From: Blepharisma japonicum
Lineage: Eukaryota; Ciliophora; Heterotrichea; Heterotrichida; Blepharismidae
Length of the DNA: 45,145 nt
Direction of reading: 5' to 3'
NCBI GenBank assembly: GCA_949751835.1
Contig: CATKHK010000155.1
Location: forward strand, 1 to 45,145
Made by a program: the position numbers and the translations under genes. Positions within the stretch are counted from its first letter, which is position 1. Every line of letters begins with the position of its first letter. Positions 1-9,608 of this stretch are shown here, piece after piece. The notes beneath the pieces are model-generated. The model was given only the letters and a program-made list of their open reading frames with translations. It searched no databases and was not told the origin of the DNA.

Positions 1-2151
1 TAAAATTTTCTCTGCCTTTGCATATTTTCCATTAGAAATTTTAAATAAATTAATATAAATTTTGGCAAGTTCTATATAGTCACTCATACAATCTAAGTCA
101 TTGATTTTTATAGATTTTTGAGAAATATATAAAATTTTATCAATATTTAATAATTTTTCAGCTTCACTCAATCATTTTCCTGCTTCTTTCATTTCATTTA
201 AAGAAATATGTAGTTTGGCTCTCATGATGAAATAGCAAGGCATTCTAAACTTCAGATGGTCGTTATTTTCTAATATTTTATTTATTCTAATCAAAATAAC
301 TCTGCATGTTTCATAGCTAGATTTTTCATAAAAATGACTGAAAACAAAAATTGAAGATTTCAAAAAAAAATCAATTTTAAAAACATCATAGTGATCTATA
401 AGATTAAAAGCTTCATCAAAGCATCTATCTGCTTCCTCTAAATTGCCTTTAAGATAGCATAATTCTCCAATGAACGCATTAACAATAAATAATTGATTTT
501 TATAACTTTCATTAAATTCTAACATCTTTTTTTGTGCTTCAGTTAGAAGCTCCCATGCTTTTTCAAAATTAAGCATTCAAAAATAAGCAATTCCCATAGA
601 AAATTTAGCAAATAATAACTCATGCTTAAATCATTGATTAGTTATGCGCTCAAAGTATTTCAAAGCCTCTTCATAACGCTGGCTATTTAAATAAAATACT
701 CCAAGTGCTTTATTAATTTCTTGCTCATTGGGATCTGTTATAGGTAAAATACTACACAAAGATTTAGCATTGAAAAGAAATTTGTGTGCTTTATAAAAAT
801 CTCCTTTTCAGATTTGAATATCTGCTAAAGAAATCCACAAATTTGATAATTCATAAGAGTTTATAAAATTTTTGGGTTTAGACATTTTAATGTATTTTCA
901 TATGATTTTAGAAGCTTTATCAAAATTGTTCAGAAGATAATAAATCTCTCCAATAGTTGTATAAAATAGACATTTATCTTGAGTTGAGGAGCATTTATCT
1001 TCAATTATCTCAAGAATTTCTTTTATCTCTTTATTATTTTTTAGGGCACTATGTGCTTTGGCCAAGTAACGATAAGCTTCAATTAAAAGCTCTAAGGAGT
1101 CGTCACAGAGTTGCTTCTTATAATAATTAATAGATTTCATAAAGCATTCTATTGATTCCTTATAGTTTTTATTGTTATAATAGAATAATCCTCTCTCTTG
1201 ACAAATTCTAATCCCAGCACTTTTATCATAATTTTCACAAAAGCGTTCTGCTTGAAGGAGAATTTCACAGAAATCTCCAGAAATGCTTTTATCCCCAGAA
1301 GCTATAGAAATCACATGATCCAAAATAAAATATAATAAAAACTCTAATTTTTTGGACGACTTATCTGCTGGATTTTCGATTAATTTATATATTGTTTTAT
1401 ATGCTTTTCATAGTTTGCAGGGTTGTTCAATACTTTCTTTCTCTATTATCTTTTTGAGGATATTACCAAATAAATTCAAAATATATTTAATCATTTTAAT
1501 TGAAGGATGATCATAAAATTCTAAATAACTTAAGAGGTTTTGATATAATTCATATGCCATTTCATATTCAGATATTTTTATAAAATCCAAAAATATTGTA
1601 CCACAGAAAAGTGATAAGCGAGGTTTATTGTAAGCAGACTTATAAACCCAGCCATGATTATATTTTTGATCCTCAAATTTAAAATAATTAAAATCATACA
1701 AATGCGCTTTAACTGACCTACGAAATTCTAATAATATTACTCGGTTTCAATTTTCCTTTATATATTTTAGCGTTTTTTCCTTTGGCTGAATTAAAAAATA
1801 TTCAAAAGGACTGAAAATGAGCTTCATCAGGACATAATTCTTTCGCATCAAAAATAGCCAGATATTGCCGCAGTTAATTAAAGCCTCCTTTAATTGTGTT
1901 AGGCTATTCTTATATTCTTTATCATCGTTCTCTAAGATTTGATTTATTCGGGATATAAATTTCAATTCTATTGTGACTAAAAATCTGTATAAAATTTCTT
2001 TGGATTCATTGTTAATTGGGATTTTTATACGTTCTAGTTCATAACCTTGGGCTTGAAGTGAAAAATAATGCTTTGGGCATGCTTTAAACTGATCGCATTT
2101 GGATTTAAAGATTGCGTCTAGAGAGCAGCTAGAACAGCTTACTTTTTTCAT
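1..2151 (-). CDS. TPR-like repeat protein with Cys-rich N-terminus, C-terminus outside window
   Basis: One continuous frame of 717 codons runs to the first base of the window, interrupted only by TGA (Trp), for example at 1747-1749, 1408-1410, 898-900 and 172-174. It starts at ATG 2151 with a short Cys-rich segment (CSSCS, a further Cys, then CPKHY) that could bind metal but matches no zinc finger I can name. The rest is helical with repeated patterns such as LFYYNNKNYKESIECFMKS, GEIYYLLNNFDKASKI and ALGVFYLNSQRYEEALKYFE, which have the A/G/Y/F/A spacing of tetratricopeptide repeats. TPR arrays are protein-binding scaffolds; the partner is unknown. No intron is needed. The start is chosen as the first ATG before the Cys-rich segment. 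The stop codon is not in the window. Large TPR families are common in ciliates, so function cannot be narrowed. Confidence 0.75.
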
Positions 2152-2499
2152 ACTTGATATTTTATTTTATATCTATTTTAAAAGAATATTTGCAATATTC
2201 TAACTATTTAGAAGCAGCTGAAGAAAATTAATCAAAAAGTTGCGAAATGATCTGGATATATATATAATCCTTTTTGCATTTGGCCTGGCCTAAAGAGAGT
2301 GAGGCAGGATATTAAAAAGAAAAAGTGAGTCTGAGATACATTGAGATCTTAATAAAAATAAATAACCATTTTTATTAAATGCTGGGTATCCTTTTTTCAT
2401 GTAATTGTAAACAAATTTTATTTTCTGGAATATTACTTTTATATGCTATATTTTAGCAATTTAATCAAAGAAATTACTAAACAGCAGATTTAATATAGC
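2152..2499. other. AT-rich intergenic stretch
   Basis: No supported gene. It presumably holds the 5' flank of the TPR-like gene, which is transcribed leftward. Possible further decay of the SABATH relic that follows could not be aligned here. Confidence 0.5.
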
Positions 2500-2790
2500 G
2501 AATCATCTTAATTTTATCAGAGACTTAGTGAGATTTATTCAAAATTTATATATTTTGAGCAATAATCTGTCTGATAATAGCTTAGCAGCTGTCAATACAA
2601 ACATATTTCAGTCTGGTAAGCCTTATATAAAAAAAAATTTGATCTTTGTTTTATCAGCAATAAGCAGATCTTTATGGATAGTTTTTATATCAGTAATTTA
2701 GTCTACATCGGCTTTTCTAGAGAAGCTATCTATTGATTATGTAAACCATTAAATGTTCTTGACTATATTATCCCATTATTATTATCATCA
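2500..2790 (+). pseudogene. SABATH methyltransferase relic A
   Basis: The plus strand aligns at DNA level, with many substitutions and stops, to the central part of SABATH-3 (minus strand, about 8060-7800). Matching stretches cover the segments for HNDLPDNNW, ESDESYIKIPDVYFSAIGRSFY, HIGFSSAAIHW and QPLSAPDHILP. For example, 2570-2590 corresponds to the NDLPDNN codons, and 2745-2775 to PLSAPDHILP. No reading frame survives. It is therefore a dead copy. The 3' third of the gene is absent; instead the sequence passes into the EF-hand-like relic, at the same junction as relic B. Confidence 0.75.
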
Positions 2791-2800
2791 TCCAATAGCC

Positions 2801-2936
2801 GTGAATCTTCAACTGATTTGAAAGCCAGAAAGCCCATCTAAATTACAATCTAGTTGTGTCAGCACTTTAAGAGCTTAATATAAAAATGCAAAATTATAAT
2901 TGCATTTACTTTTTGGAAGCAATTGCTTCTAGCCAT
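2801..2936 (+). pseudogene. EF-hand-like relic A (5' part only)
   Basis: This segment aligns with the minus-strand sequence at about 5690-5570, upstream of the EF-hand loop of relic B. A 16-nt block around 2857-2872 is identical in both, and a second near-identical block covers the codons for IASSH. Similarity stops before the Ca-binding loop. Both copies carry an in-frame TAA at the same place, so that stop is older than the duplication, or the coding region began after it. Confidence 0.6.
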
Positions 2937-3568
2937 CCTATAAAATTTTTCTAATTTTTTTAAAATTAAACTATATATATCTCTCTGAGCCAAGTGATAA
3001 GTACCTCAATTTTATAATAAAATTTATTCTTAGATTTGATAATCTGCTGCTCTTTCGAGAGCTCCATAAAGAATTTTTATTTAAATAGCATAATCTTTAT
3101 TTAAATTTAATAATATAATGAAAAATTAAAATAGAATTTATCAAAGACTTAAAACCATAGATCAGATATACGAAATAATTATATTTAAATAAAAACCATT
3201 AACTTTATTAATATAAGATTCTTTAATTATAAATTTTTGTTGAGTTCATTGAAAATTCACTCAAAGCAAAGCTCTTGCTTAGCTATAGAATAAATCTCAC
3301 TCCAGTATTATATTGGACAACCAAATAATTACCAAGTTTACTGGTGCTTATTTTACCGTAGAAGTAGACTTTGGTTATACAGATGAGACATTGGAGATGA
3401 AGGCTATGAGGAATGAGACGATGAAGATGAAGGGCACGAAAGTATGAAATAATAATGAAAATAAACAAAAAAGGTGAAAATATAAATTATATAAAAAAAT
3501 TGCTTCAAAGGCAAGAATCAGTATAAAAAGTATAGCTATACATTTGGAAAAAAATAAAATCAAATAGG
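2937..3568. other. AT-rich intergenic stretch
   Basis: Short open frames on the minus strand (3283-3468, 3375-3590) are low-complexity F/L/I-rich translations of AT-rich DNA with no paralogue or motif. No gene is supported. Confidence 0.5.
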
Positions 3569-3673
3569 AGCAGCGTTCACATTTTGACACTGCTTTTTGT
3601 TTATTTATTTCCTATAGTTCAAATTTGTATAGTGATTTTGATATTTTTGAGAAAATATTCTAAATCTTATTAA
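3569..3673 (+). pseudogene. 3'-end fragment of the PhoD-like phosphatase gene
   Basis: It encodes the last 34 codons of the PhoD-like protein (SSVHI..., hydrophobic segment, RKYSKSY, stop), matching the end of the gene at 9504-10670. About 100 bp before the SABATH start are identical between the two arms; differences appear only near the outer edge. Nothing of the rest of the phosphatase lies upstream, so this is a passenger of the duplication. It may persist because it overlaps the SABATH promoter, which in the right arm must also lie in this sequence. Confidence 0.85.
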
Positions 3674-3690
3674 AATCAATAATAATTTGC

Positions 3691-4734
3691 ATGAAATATA
3701 TTAAAAAATTAATGGAAACAGGAGGATTTGCACTTCAGAACTACAATACTTCTTCATCCCACCAAAGAAAAATTCTTATGGCAGCAAAAGATTCTTTTAC
3801 TGAAATTCTTAATCATACAAAAACAATTACAAATGGGACAGTTGTAATTGCAGACTATGGGTGCTCAGAAGGTAAAAACTCAATGGAATTTCTATTTTCC
3901 ACCCTCAAGGCGTTCAGGGAAAATTCATCTCAGCCAATATTTATTATTCATAATGACTTGCCTGAAAATGACTGAGTGAAAGCTTACAAAACGCTTTTGG
4001 AATCTCAAGAATCTTATATAAAAATCCCTGATGTTTATTTTTCAGCAATAGGAAGATCCTTTTATTCGCAAATTTTACCAAGTAATTCCTTGCATATTGG
4101 GTTTTCTTCAGTATCAATACATTGGCTGTCTCAGCCTTTGTGTGCTCCGGATCATGTTTATCCATCATCTTCAGAGGATTTAGGATTCCTAGAAATTGCT
4201 TCCAATGTAGCTCATAATGATTTAGTCACTTTTTTAAGACATAGGCATCAAGAATTAGTAGAATCAGGCAGACTGTTATTGCAATTCGCTGATCGTAATG
4301 ACAAAGATAACATCCTTACTATAGTTTTACAAACAGCTTGTGAAAACCTATTTAATAAAGGATTAATTACAGCTGAGGAAAAAAGAAATATAACGGTACC
4401 ACTGTATAGAAGAAGTAATGAAGAAGTTTTGAGAGCTTTAGATGAAGTTAGTGGATTATTTAGAGTGATTTCAGTTGATAGAATCAGGACTGAAAGAAAT
4501 CCTAATGAGACTGAAGAGGAAAGAAAAGAAAGTGTGGATCAAGTGCAAAAATTCGTCTGGAATATGATGAGAAATCCTATGTCTAAGGCTATAAAAAGGT
4601 CTGGAGAAAATTTTGAAGCCATTTTTCTAGAGTTTTCTAAAGAAGTAGATTGCCATGCTGAGTCCGCATATGCCCAATATTGCATATCAACTTATCATTC
4701 AATTGTTTTAGAAAAAATTAAATTAAATCCTTAA
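3691..4734 (+). CDS. SABATH-family methyltransferase 1
   Basis: A 347-residue protein, within the usual 330-380 range of the SABATH family (salicylate/jasmonate/IAA carboxyl methyltransferases and caffeine-pathway N-methyltransferases, Pfam Methyltransf_7). The SAM-site signature IADYGCSEGKNS corresponds to plant IADLGCSSGPNT. HNDLPENDW matches the plant LNDLPxND motif, SIHWLSQPLCAPDH matches the plant WLSQVP region, and RHQELVESGRLLLQF matches the R..EL..GG.m.l strand. TGA codes Trp at 3973-3975, where SABATH-2, -3 and -6 have TGG. The second Met (3712, METGGFA) aligns with the start of the paralogues and may be the true start. This is the plus-strand copy of the inverted repeat with SABATH-4. 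The substrate is unknown. The family transfers methyl from SAM to a small-molecule carboxyl or ring nitrogen, probably in the cytosol, as no signal peptide is visible. Confidence 0.9.
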
Positions 4735-4760
4735 TATAAGTGATATAAAAATTTTTTAGC

Positions 4761-5204
4761 TTCTAATATTTTTGATCTAATTAAATTAATTAAATTTATA
4801 TACCTTAATTACTGCTTGCCTTAAATGCTCTCTTTATGTCATTTATATTACACATTGGAATTCTAAGTTGGTTTCTCATGCGATTTGAAGATAGTCAAAA
4901 AGTTTTTTGCCATGCAAGATATAGCTTCTGCAGATATTCTGGAGTTTTTATTTATTTTTATCAAAGAGAAGATCAGTTAACTTTATAATCTGGCTCCATT
5001 TTGATTTTTCTCTTGGTAAAAAAATAGCACGATATACCACCCACCGGTATTTTCATTTCAACCGCTAAAGTACTCATATATTTTAATTATTTATAAATTA
5101 TAAAAGTGTGTTTTATTATTGGTGTTAATTCAAAACTTTATTAACCATTGTTATTAATTATTTATAAAGTTAGGATGCATCATTTATCGGATTCGAAAAA
5201 TATT
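4761..5204. other. AT-rich intergenic stretch
   Basis: No open frame or paralogous relic was recognised between the end of the left repeat arm and the EF-hand-like relic. Confidence 0.5.
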
Positions 5205-5695
5205 TTATATAGATAATTCTTCCTTTTGCATTATATCCATTTCCGAGAATTCCATATAAGTAAAATCATTCCCAAATATTATCCCTTGTCCAACCCAACT
5301 TTCTGACAGCAAAACTGAAGCTTTCAAGCCCAACACCTCATCTAAGTCATAGTCAAGATGTCTATAGGCGCATACCAGAGAAAAGGCAAAATAATCCGCA
5401 TTTCCGTTATCATCAGCATATTTCTCTTGAATTATTTTTAAAATGCGTGTGACCGGCTCTTCATCAACTATTTCTGTATTTTAAGGTTTTAGATAGCCAA
5501 TCCTCATTCATTTTTCAAGGAAAAGCATATTTATCTTGCCATCTCCATCAGTATCTAATTTAATTAAAAAATAATGGCTAGAAGCAATTTTAATCACGCT
5601 AAATTTTGAATTTTGCATTATCATCTTAAACTCTTAAAGTGCTGACGAGTTTGATATTAATTTATATGTCTTCTCATTTTCAAACCAGCTGAAGA
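5205..5695 (-). pseudogene. EF-hand-like gene, broken (relic B)
   Basis: From ATG 5624 the frame reads 47 codons, then TAA at 5481-5483, then 92 open codons to TAA at 5205. The part before the stop contains a canonical EF-hand loop, DTDGDGKIN, followed by MLFLEKW with a TGA Trp. The part after it has a weaker loop, DDNGNADYFAF. Upstream of ATG 5624 the same frame continues as SWFENEKTYKLISNSSAL and a TAA, which looks like older coding sequence. No 15-16 nt GT...AG intron can remove the TAA at 5481. EF-hand proteins bind Ca; the parent gene is not in the window. The long clean 3' half means a recently broken gene or an unusual short gene is also possible. Confidence 0.6.
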
Positions 5696-5699
5696 TTCT

Positions 5700-5985
5700 T
5701 TGCTGTCTGACGAGGATCGGATAATTTATTCGGAAGCATTCAATGGTTCAAATAATCGATGGATAGATGATGAGAAAAACCGATGTGGGCTCAATGACCA
5801 AGTAAAACATTATCCATGAAGATCGAAAAATAAAGGTCAAGGATTTTTATAAGACTCACCAGACTCAAATAGGTTTTATTTGACAGCTAACCAGCTATTA
5901 TCAGCAAATAATGATTTGAAATATGATAAATCCTGGATCAGTTTCACTAATATTGTGAAAGATATGCGGATTTTTTTCTTCAAAT
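5700..5985 (-). pseudogene. SABATH methyltransferase relic B
   Basis: The minus strand aligns to SABATH-3 from about the RKFREISSQP segment through HNDLPDNNW, NKTILESDESYIKIP, GFSSAAIHW and PLSAPDHILP, with scattered indels and stops. The frame is lost throughout. It ends at the same point as relic A and is fused to the same EF-hand-like sequence. It lies head-to-tail with SABATH-2, -3 and -4 on the minus strand. Confidence 0.8.
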
Positions 5986-6191
5986 TTTTCTAATTTGAAT
6001 TTAGTTAAAACTTACACGCAAATTTGCAAATTCTTAAAATTCCTCTCCAATATCAATAATAAATGCTTTGGGATGCAAACTAAATCAATTTTTAAGAAGC
6101 TTCTCTTCACATTATACAATGTACCTTTAAAATCTTTTGTGATAACTTTACTTAAATTTTAAATTAATTTCAAATAAAATATTTAAATTAT

Positions 6192-7202
6192 TTAATTTGC
6201 TATTTTTTCCAGCACAACTAAATGAAAAGTCGGGAAACTCGTAAATGGAATCTCGCCAATCACTCTCTCCACCTCTTTTTTATACTCATCTATTACATTT
6301 CCCACATCTTCTCTTTTCACCACTTTCTTTAAAATTGCTTCCAAATGTGAGCAAGCCAACGCTTTTAAGCTTTCATACAGCTCCTCTCTGTTTTCTTCAT
6401 TCGGTCTCCATTCATCATCAGCCTTCTTCCACTCTATAACTCTGTATAAGTTTCCAACCTCATCTAATGTTCTTCTCAATTCTTCATCATTTCTGGCATA
6501 TACAGGAATTGTCACATTTCGCTTTTCTTCCTCATTTATGATGCCTTTCGCATACATATTTTCGTTGACTGTTTGCAATATTACTGAAGGAAAAAGGTTT
6601 CCAATGGAATCCGTAGGAAAAACTATGAGGAGTCGACCGGAGGGGACTAGCTCTTTATGACGGAGGGTTAATAGGCTGACAAGATAATTGTGGGCTACTT
6701 CTGAGGCTTGGGATTTGAGTGCGAGATCGGAAGAGGAGGAAACGAAAATGTGGTCAAATGCACCAATGGGGCGGGGGAGGAAGTGGAAAGCAAGGGCGGC
6801 GAGGCCAATGTGGACTGAGTTATTAGGAAAGATTTGCTGATTGAAGGAGCGGCCAAGTCCTGAGTAGTAAACATTTGGGATATTTAGGTAGGATTCTGGA
6901 GCTTGCAAGACAGTTTTAAAAGTCTCACCCCAATTATTTTCAGGTAAATCATTATGGACAATCATAATTGGCCTGTCTGAATATTCTCTGAATCTTGGCA
7001 AAGTTTGATTAAAGAATAAAACTGAGTTGTAGCCTTCCGCAGATCCGTAGTCAGCAATAACGATATTTCCAGTAGAAATTTCGCTAATATGTCTAATGGA
7101 ATCTCCAAAAGGCTCAATTAGCTTCATTAAAGCTCTCCTTTGGTTACTTGAAACTAGATTATACCCTTTAATTGCGCATAACCCAGACATTTTATTTTTC
7201 AA
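6192..7202 (-). CDS. SABATH-family methyltransferase 2 (divergent)
   Basis: A 336-residue intact frame without internal TGA. The SAM-site motif IADYGSAEGYNS and HNDLPENNW are kept, as are GRSFNQQIFP, RHKELVPSGRLLIVF and GIINEEEKRNVTIPVYARNDEE. It differs from its neighbours in the substrate-pocket region: where they have SSxxIHWLSQPLSAPDH it has AALAFHFLPRPIGAFDH, so the aromatic Trp is Phe. The N-terminus also differs (MSGLCAIKGYN instead of MATGGFALxNYN). The Met at residue 5 may be the true start. Its start lies 33 bp from the stop of SABATH-3 on the same strand. It is likely a paralogue with altered substrate preference; conservation of the SAM motif argues against loss of function. Confidence 0.9.
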   Translation of the reverse strand: MKNKMSGLCAIKGYNLVSSNQRRALMKLIEPFGDSIRHISEISTGNIVIADYGSAEGYNSVLFFNQTLPRFREYSDRPIMIVHNDLPENNWGETFKTVLQAPESYLNIPNVYYSGLGRSFNQQIFPNNSVHIGLAALAFHFLPRPIGAFDHIFVSSSSDLALKSQASEVAHNYLVSLLTLRHKELVPSGRLLIVFPTDSIGNLFPSVILQTVNENMYAKGIINEEEKRNVTIPVYARNDEELRRTLDEVGNLYRVIEWKKADDEWRPNEENREELYESLKALACSHLEAILKKVVKREDVGNVIDEYKKEVERVIGEIPFTSFPTFHLVVLEKIAN

Positions 7203-7235
7203 GATATATATACTAGTAATAACTTACTTAAACTT

Positions 7236-8255
7236 TTATTCTCTTGCGATTTTTTCCAGCACAATCGAATGATAGCTCGACAAAGAATTCCTCACATCAA
7301 TGCTCTCAAATACCTCACATGCCTCCTTTGCAAAAGCCTCAAAAATTCTCTCAAACTCTTCACTATCCCTCTTTATCGCTCTCTGCAAAGGTGTCCTCAT
7401 CATGCCAGGTCCATACTTCTTGACCTGCTCCACAACTTCTCTCAAATGTTCATCAGAAACCCCTTCAAACCTTTTTGCTTCTATTTTTTCTATTGAAATT
7501 ACCCTAAACAAGCCTTCAACCTCTTCTAACACCTTTTGGATTTCTTCATTACTTCTCCTATAAATCGGCATTGTCAAGTCTCTTTTTTCTTCTTCTGTAA
7601 TTAAGCCTCTGGCTAATAAATTAATAGAGACTTGCTGCATTACAGTACTTGCTAAGCTTGAGTTATTATTAGAATCAGCAAATTGTATGAGCAAACGGCC
7701 ATTATTTACTAATTCTTTATGCCTGTTATATAGAAAAGTAATTAAGTCTCTATGGGCAAGTTCTGAGGCTATAGCTTTAAAGGCAAGGTCGTTGGAAGAG
7801 GATGGGAGAATATGGTCAGGAGCACTTAAAGGCTGAGATAGCCAATGGATAGCTGCTGAGGAAAAACCGATATGGACGGAATTATTAGGCAAAATCTGAT
7901 CATAAAAGGACCTACCTATAGCTGAAAAATAAACATCAGGAATTTTTATATATGATTCATCAGACTCCAATATGGTTTTATTGGCTGCGACCCAGTTATT
8001 GTCAGGCAGGTCATTGTGAAAGATGTGAATGGGCTGGGACGAAATTTCTCTAAATTTCTGAAGAGTTCTGCTAAGAAAGACCATGGAGTTGTAGACTTCA
8101 GAAGACCCATAGTCAGCGATTGCTATGGTGCCATTTGTGAGGGTTGGAGAAAAATTGAGAATCTCGCTAAAAGTTTGTGTAGCTTTGAGGAGCATTTTTC
8201 TCTGTTGGGCTGAAGATTCATTGTAGTTTGGGAGAGCAAAGCCACCTGTCGCCAT
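7236..8255 (-). CDS. SABATH-family methyltransferase 3
   Basis: A 339-residue intact frame starting MATGGFALPNYNESS. SAM-site IADYGSSEVYNS lies at about residues 46-57, HNDLPDNNW at 80-88 and the pocket segment AIHWLSQPLSAPDH at 135-148, followed by RHKELVNNGRLLIQF and GLITEEEKRDLTMPIYRRSNEE. Both diagnostic Trp residues use TGG here, which calibrates the TGA codons of the paralogues. Both relics (2500-2790 and 5700-5985) align best with this copy. It is followed 33 bp later by SABATH-2 and preceded 187 bp upstream by SABATH-4, all on the minus strand. No intron or signal peptide is visible. Confidence 0.9.
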   Translation of the reverse strand: MATGGFALPNYNESSAQQRKMLLKATQTFSEILNFSPTLTNGTIAIADYGSSEVYNSMVFLSRTLQKFREISSQPIHIFHNDLPDNNWVAANKTILESDESYIKIPDVYFSAIGRSFYDQILPNNSVHIGFSSAAIHWLSQPLSAPDHILPSSSNDLAFKAIASELAHRDLITFLYNRHKELVNNGRLLIQFADSNNNSSLASTVMQQVSINLLARGLITEEEKRDLTMPIYRRSNEEIQKVLEEVEGLFRVISIEKIEAKRFEGVSDEHLREVVEQVKKYGPGMMRTPLQRAIKRDSEEFERIFEAFAKEACEVFESIDVRNSLSSYHSIVLEKIARE

Positions 8256-8417
8256 TGTCTTTATTATTAATTTGGATGATTAATAGTTTATTTTTGTGGA
8301 GACGTCATTAATTAAATTATGATTAATTATTAATTGAAAGAAAGGAGAATAATTGTGACTATGGAGAAGAAATATTTAAGAAATTGATAGGTTTGTCTGT
8401 GGAGATTAATATTTTAA

Positions 8418-9608
8418 TTAAAAAATTTTTATAGCATTTATATTAAGGATTTAATTTAATTTTTTCTAATACAATTGAATGATAAGTTGCTATACAATAT
8501 TGGGCATATGCAGACTCAGCACAGCAATCTACTTCTTTAGAAAACTCTAGAAAAATGGCTTCAAAATTTTCTCCAGACCTTTTTATAGCCTTAGACATAG
8601 GATTTCTCATCATATTCCAGACGAATTTTTTCACTTGATCCACACTTTCTTTTCTTTCCTCTTCAGTCTCATTAGTGTTTCTTTCAGTCCTTATTCTATC
8701 AAGTGAAATCACTCTAAATAATCCACTAACTTCATCTAAAGCTCTCAAAACTTCTTCATTACTTCTTCTATACATTGGTAACGTTATATTTCTTTTTTCT
8801 TCAGCTGTAATTAATCCTTTATTAAATAGGCTTTCACAAGCTGTTTGCAAAATTATAGTAAGGATGTTATCTTTGTCATTACGATCACCGAATTGCAATA
8901 ACAGTCTGCCTGATTCTACTAATTCTTGATGCCTATGTCTTAAAAAAGTAACTAAGTCATTATGAGCTACATTGGAAGCAATTTCTAGGAATCCTAAATC
9001 CTCTGAAGATGATGGAAAAACATGATCCGGAGCACACAAAGGCTGAGACAGTCAATGTATTGAGGCTGAAGAAAACCCAATGTGCAAGGAATTATTCGAT
9101 AAAATCTGTGAATAAAAGGATCTCCCTATTGCTGAAAAATAAACATCAGGGATTTTTATATAGGATTCTTGAGATTCCAAAAGCGTTTTGTAAGCTTTCA
9201 CTCAGTCATTTTCAGGTAAATCATTATGAATAATAAATACTGGTTGAGATGAATTTTTCCTGAACGCCTTGAGGGTGGAAAATAAAAATTCCATTGAGTT
9301 TTTGCCTTCTGAGCACCCATAATCTGCAATTACAACTGTCCCATTTGTAATTGTTTTTGTATTATTAAGAATTTCAGTAAAAGAATCTTTTGCTGCCATA
9401 AGAATTTTTCTTTGATGGGATGAAGAAGTATTGTAGTTCTGAAGTGCAAATCCTCCTGTTTCCATTAATTTTTTAATATTTTTCATGCAAATTATTATTG
9501 ATTTTAATAAGATTTAGAATATTTTCTCAAAAATATCAAAATCACTATACAAATTTGAACTATAGGAAATAAATAAACAAAAACCATTGCCAAAATGTGA
9601 ACGCTGCT
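8418..9608 (-). repeat. Right arm of the large inverted repeat (SABATH-4)
   Basis: Reverse-complement match to 3569-4760. This arm is the probable source, because here the PhoD-like 3' end is joined to its complete gene while in the left arm it is only a fragment. Confidence 0.9.
8443..9486 (-). CDS. SABATH-family methyltransferase 4
   Basis: A 347-residue frame containing two TGA Trp codons: 9202-9204 in HNDLPENDW and 9052-9054 in SIHWLSQPL. SABATH-1, its inverted-repeat twin, has TGG at the second site, a direct TGG/TGA swap at a conserved residue. SAM motif IADYGCSEGKNS and the other family motifs are intact. The alternative start METGGFA at 9465 aligns with the paralogues. The stop of the upstream PhoD-like gene at 9504 is only 17 bp from the first ATG, so promoter elements must overlap that gene's 3' coding end. 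Substrate unknown; predicted cytosolic. Confidence 0.9.

Larger units (their letters stand above)
3569..4760 (+). repeat. Left arm of a large inverted repeat (SABATH-1)
   Basis: This arm matches the reverse complement of 8418-9608 over about 1.19 kb. The proteins encoded in the two arms differ at roughly 18 of 347 positions. The arm starts inside the 3' coding end of the PhoD-like gene and ends about 25 bp after the SABATH stop codon. The spacer between arms is about 3.66 kb. Confidence 0.9.

Noticed and set aside
3283-3590. Hydrophobic minus-strand frames
   Set aside because: Low-complexity translations of AT-rich DNA; one overlaps the PhoD-derived repeat arm antisense.
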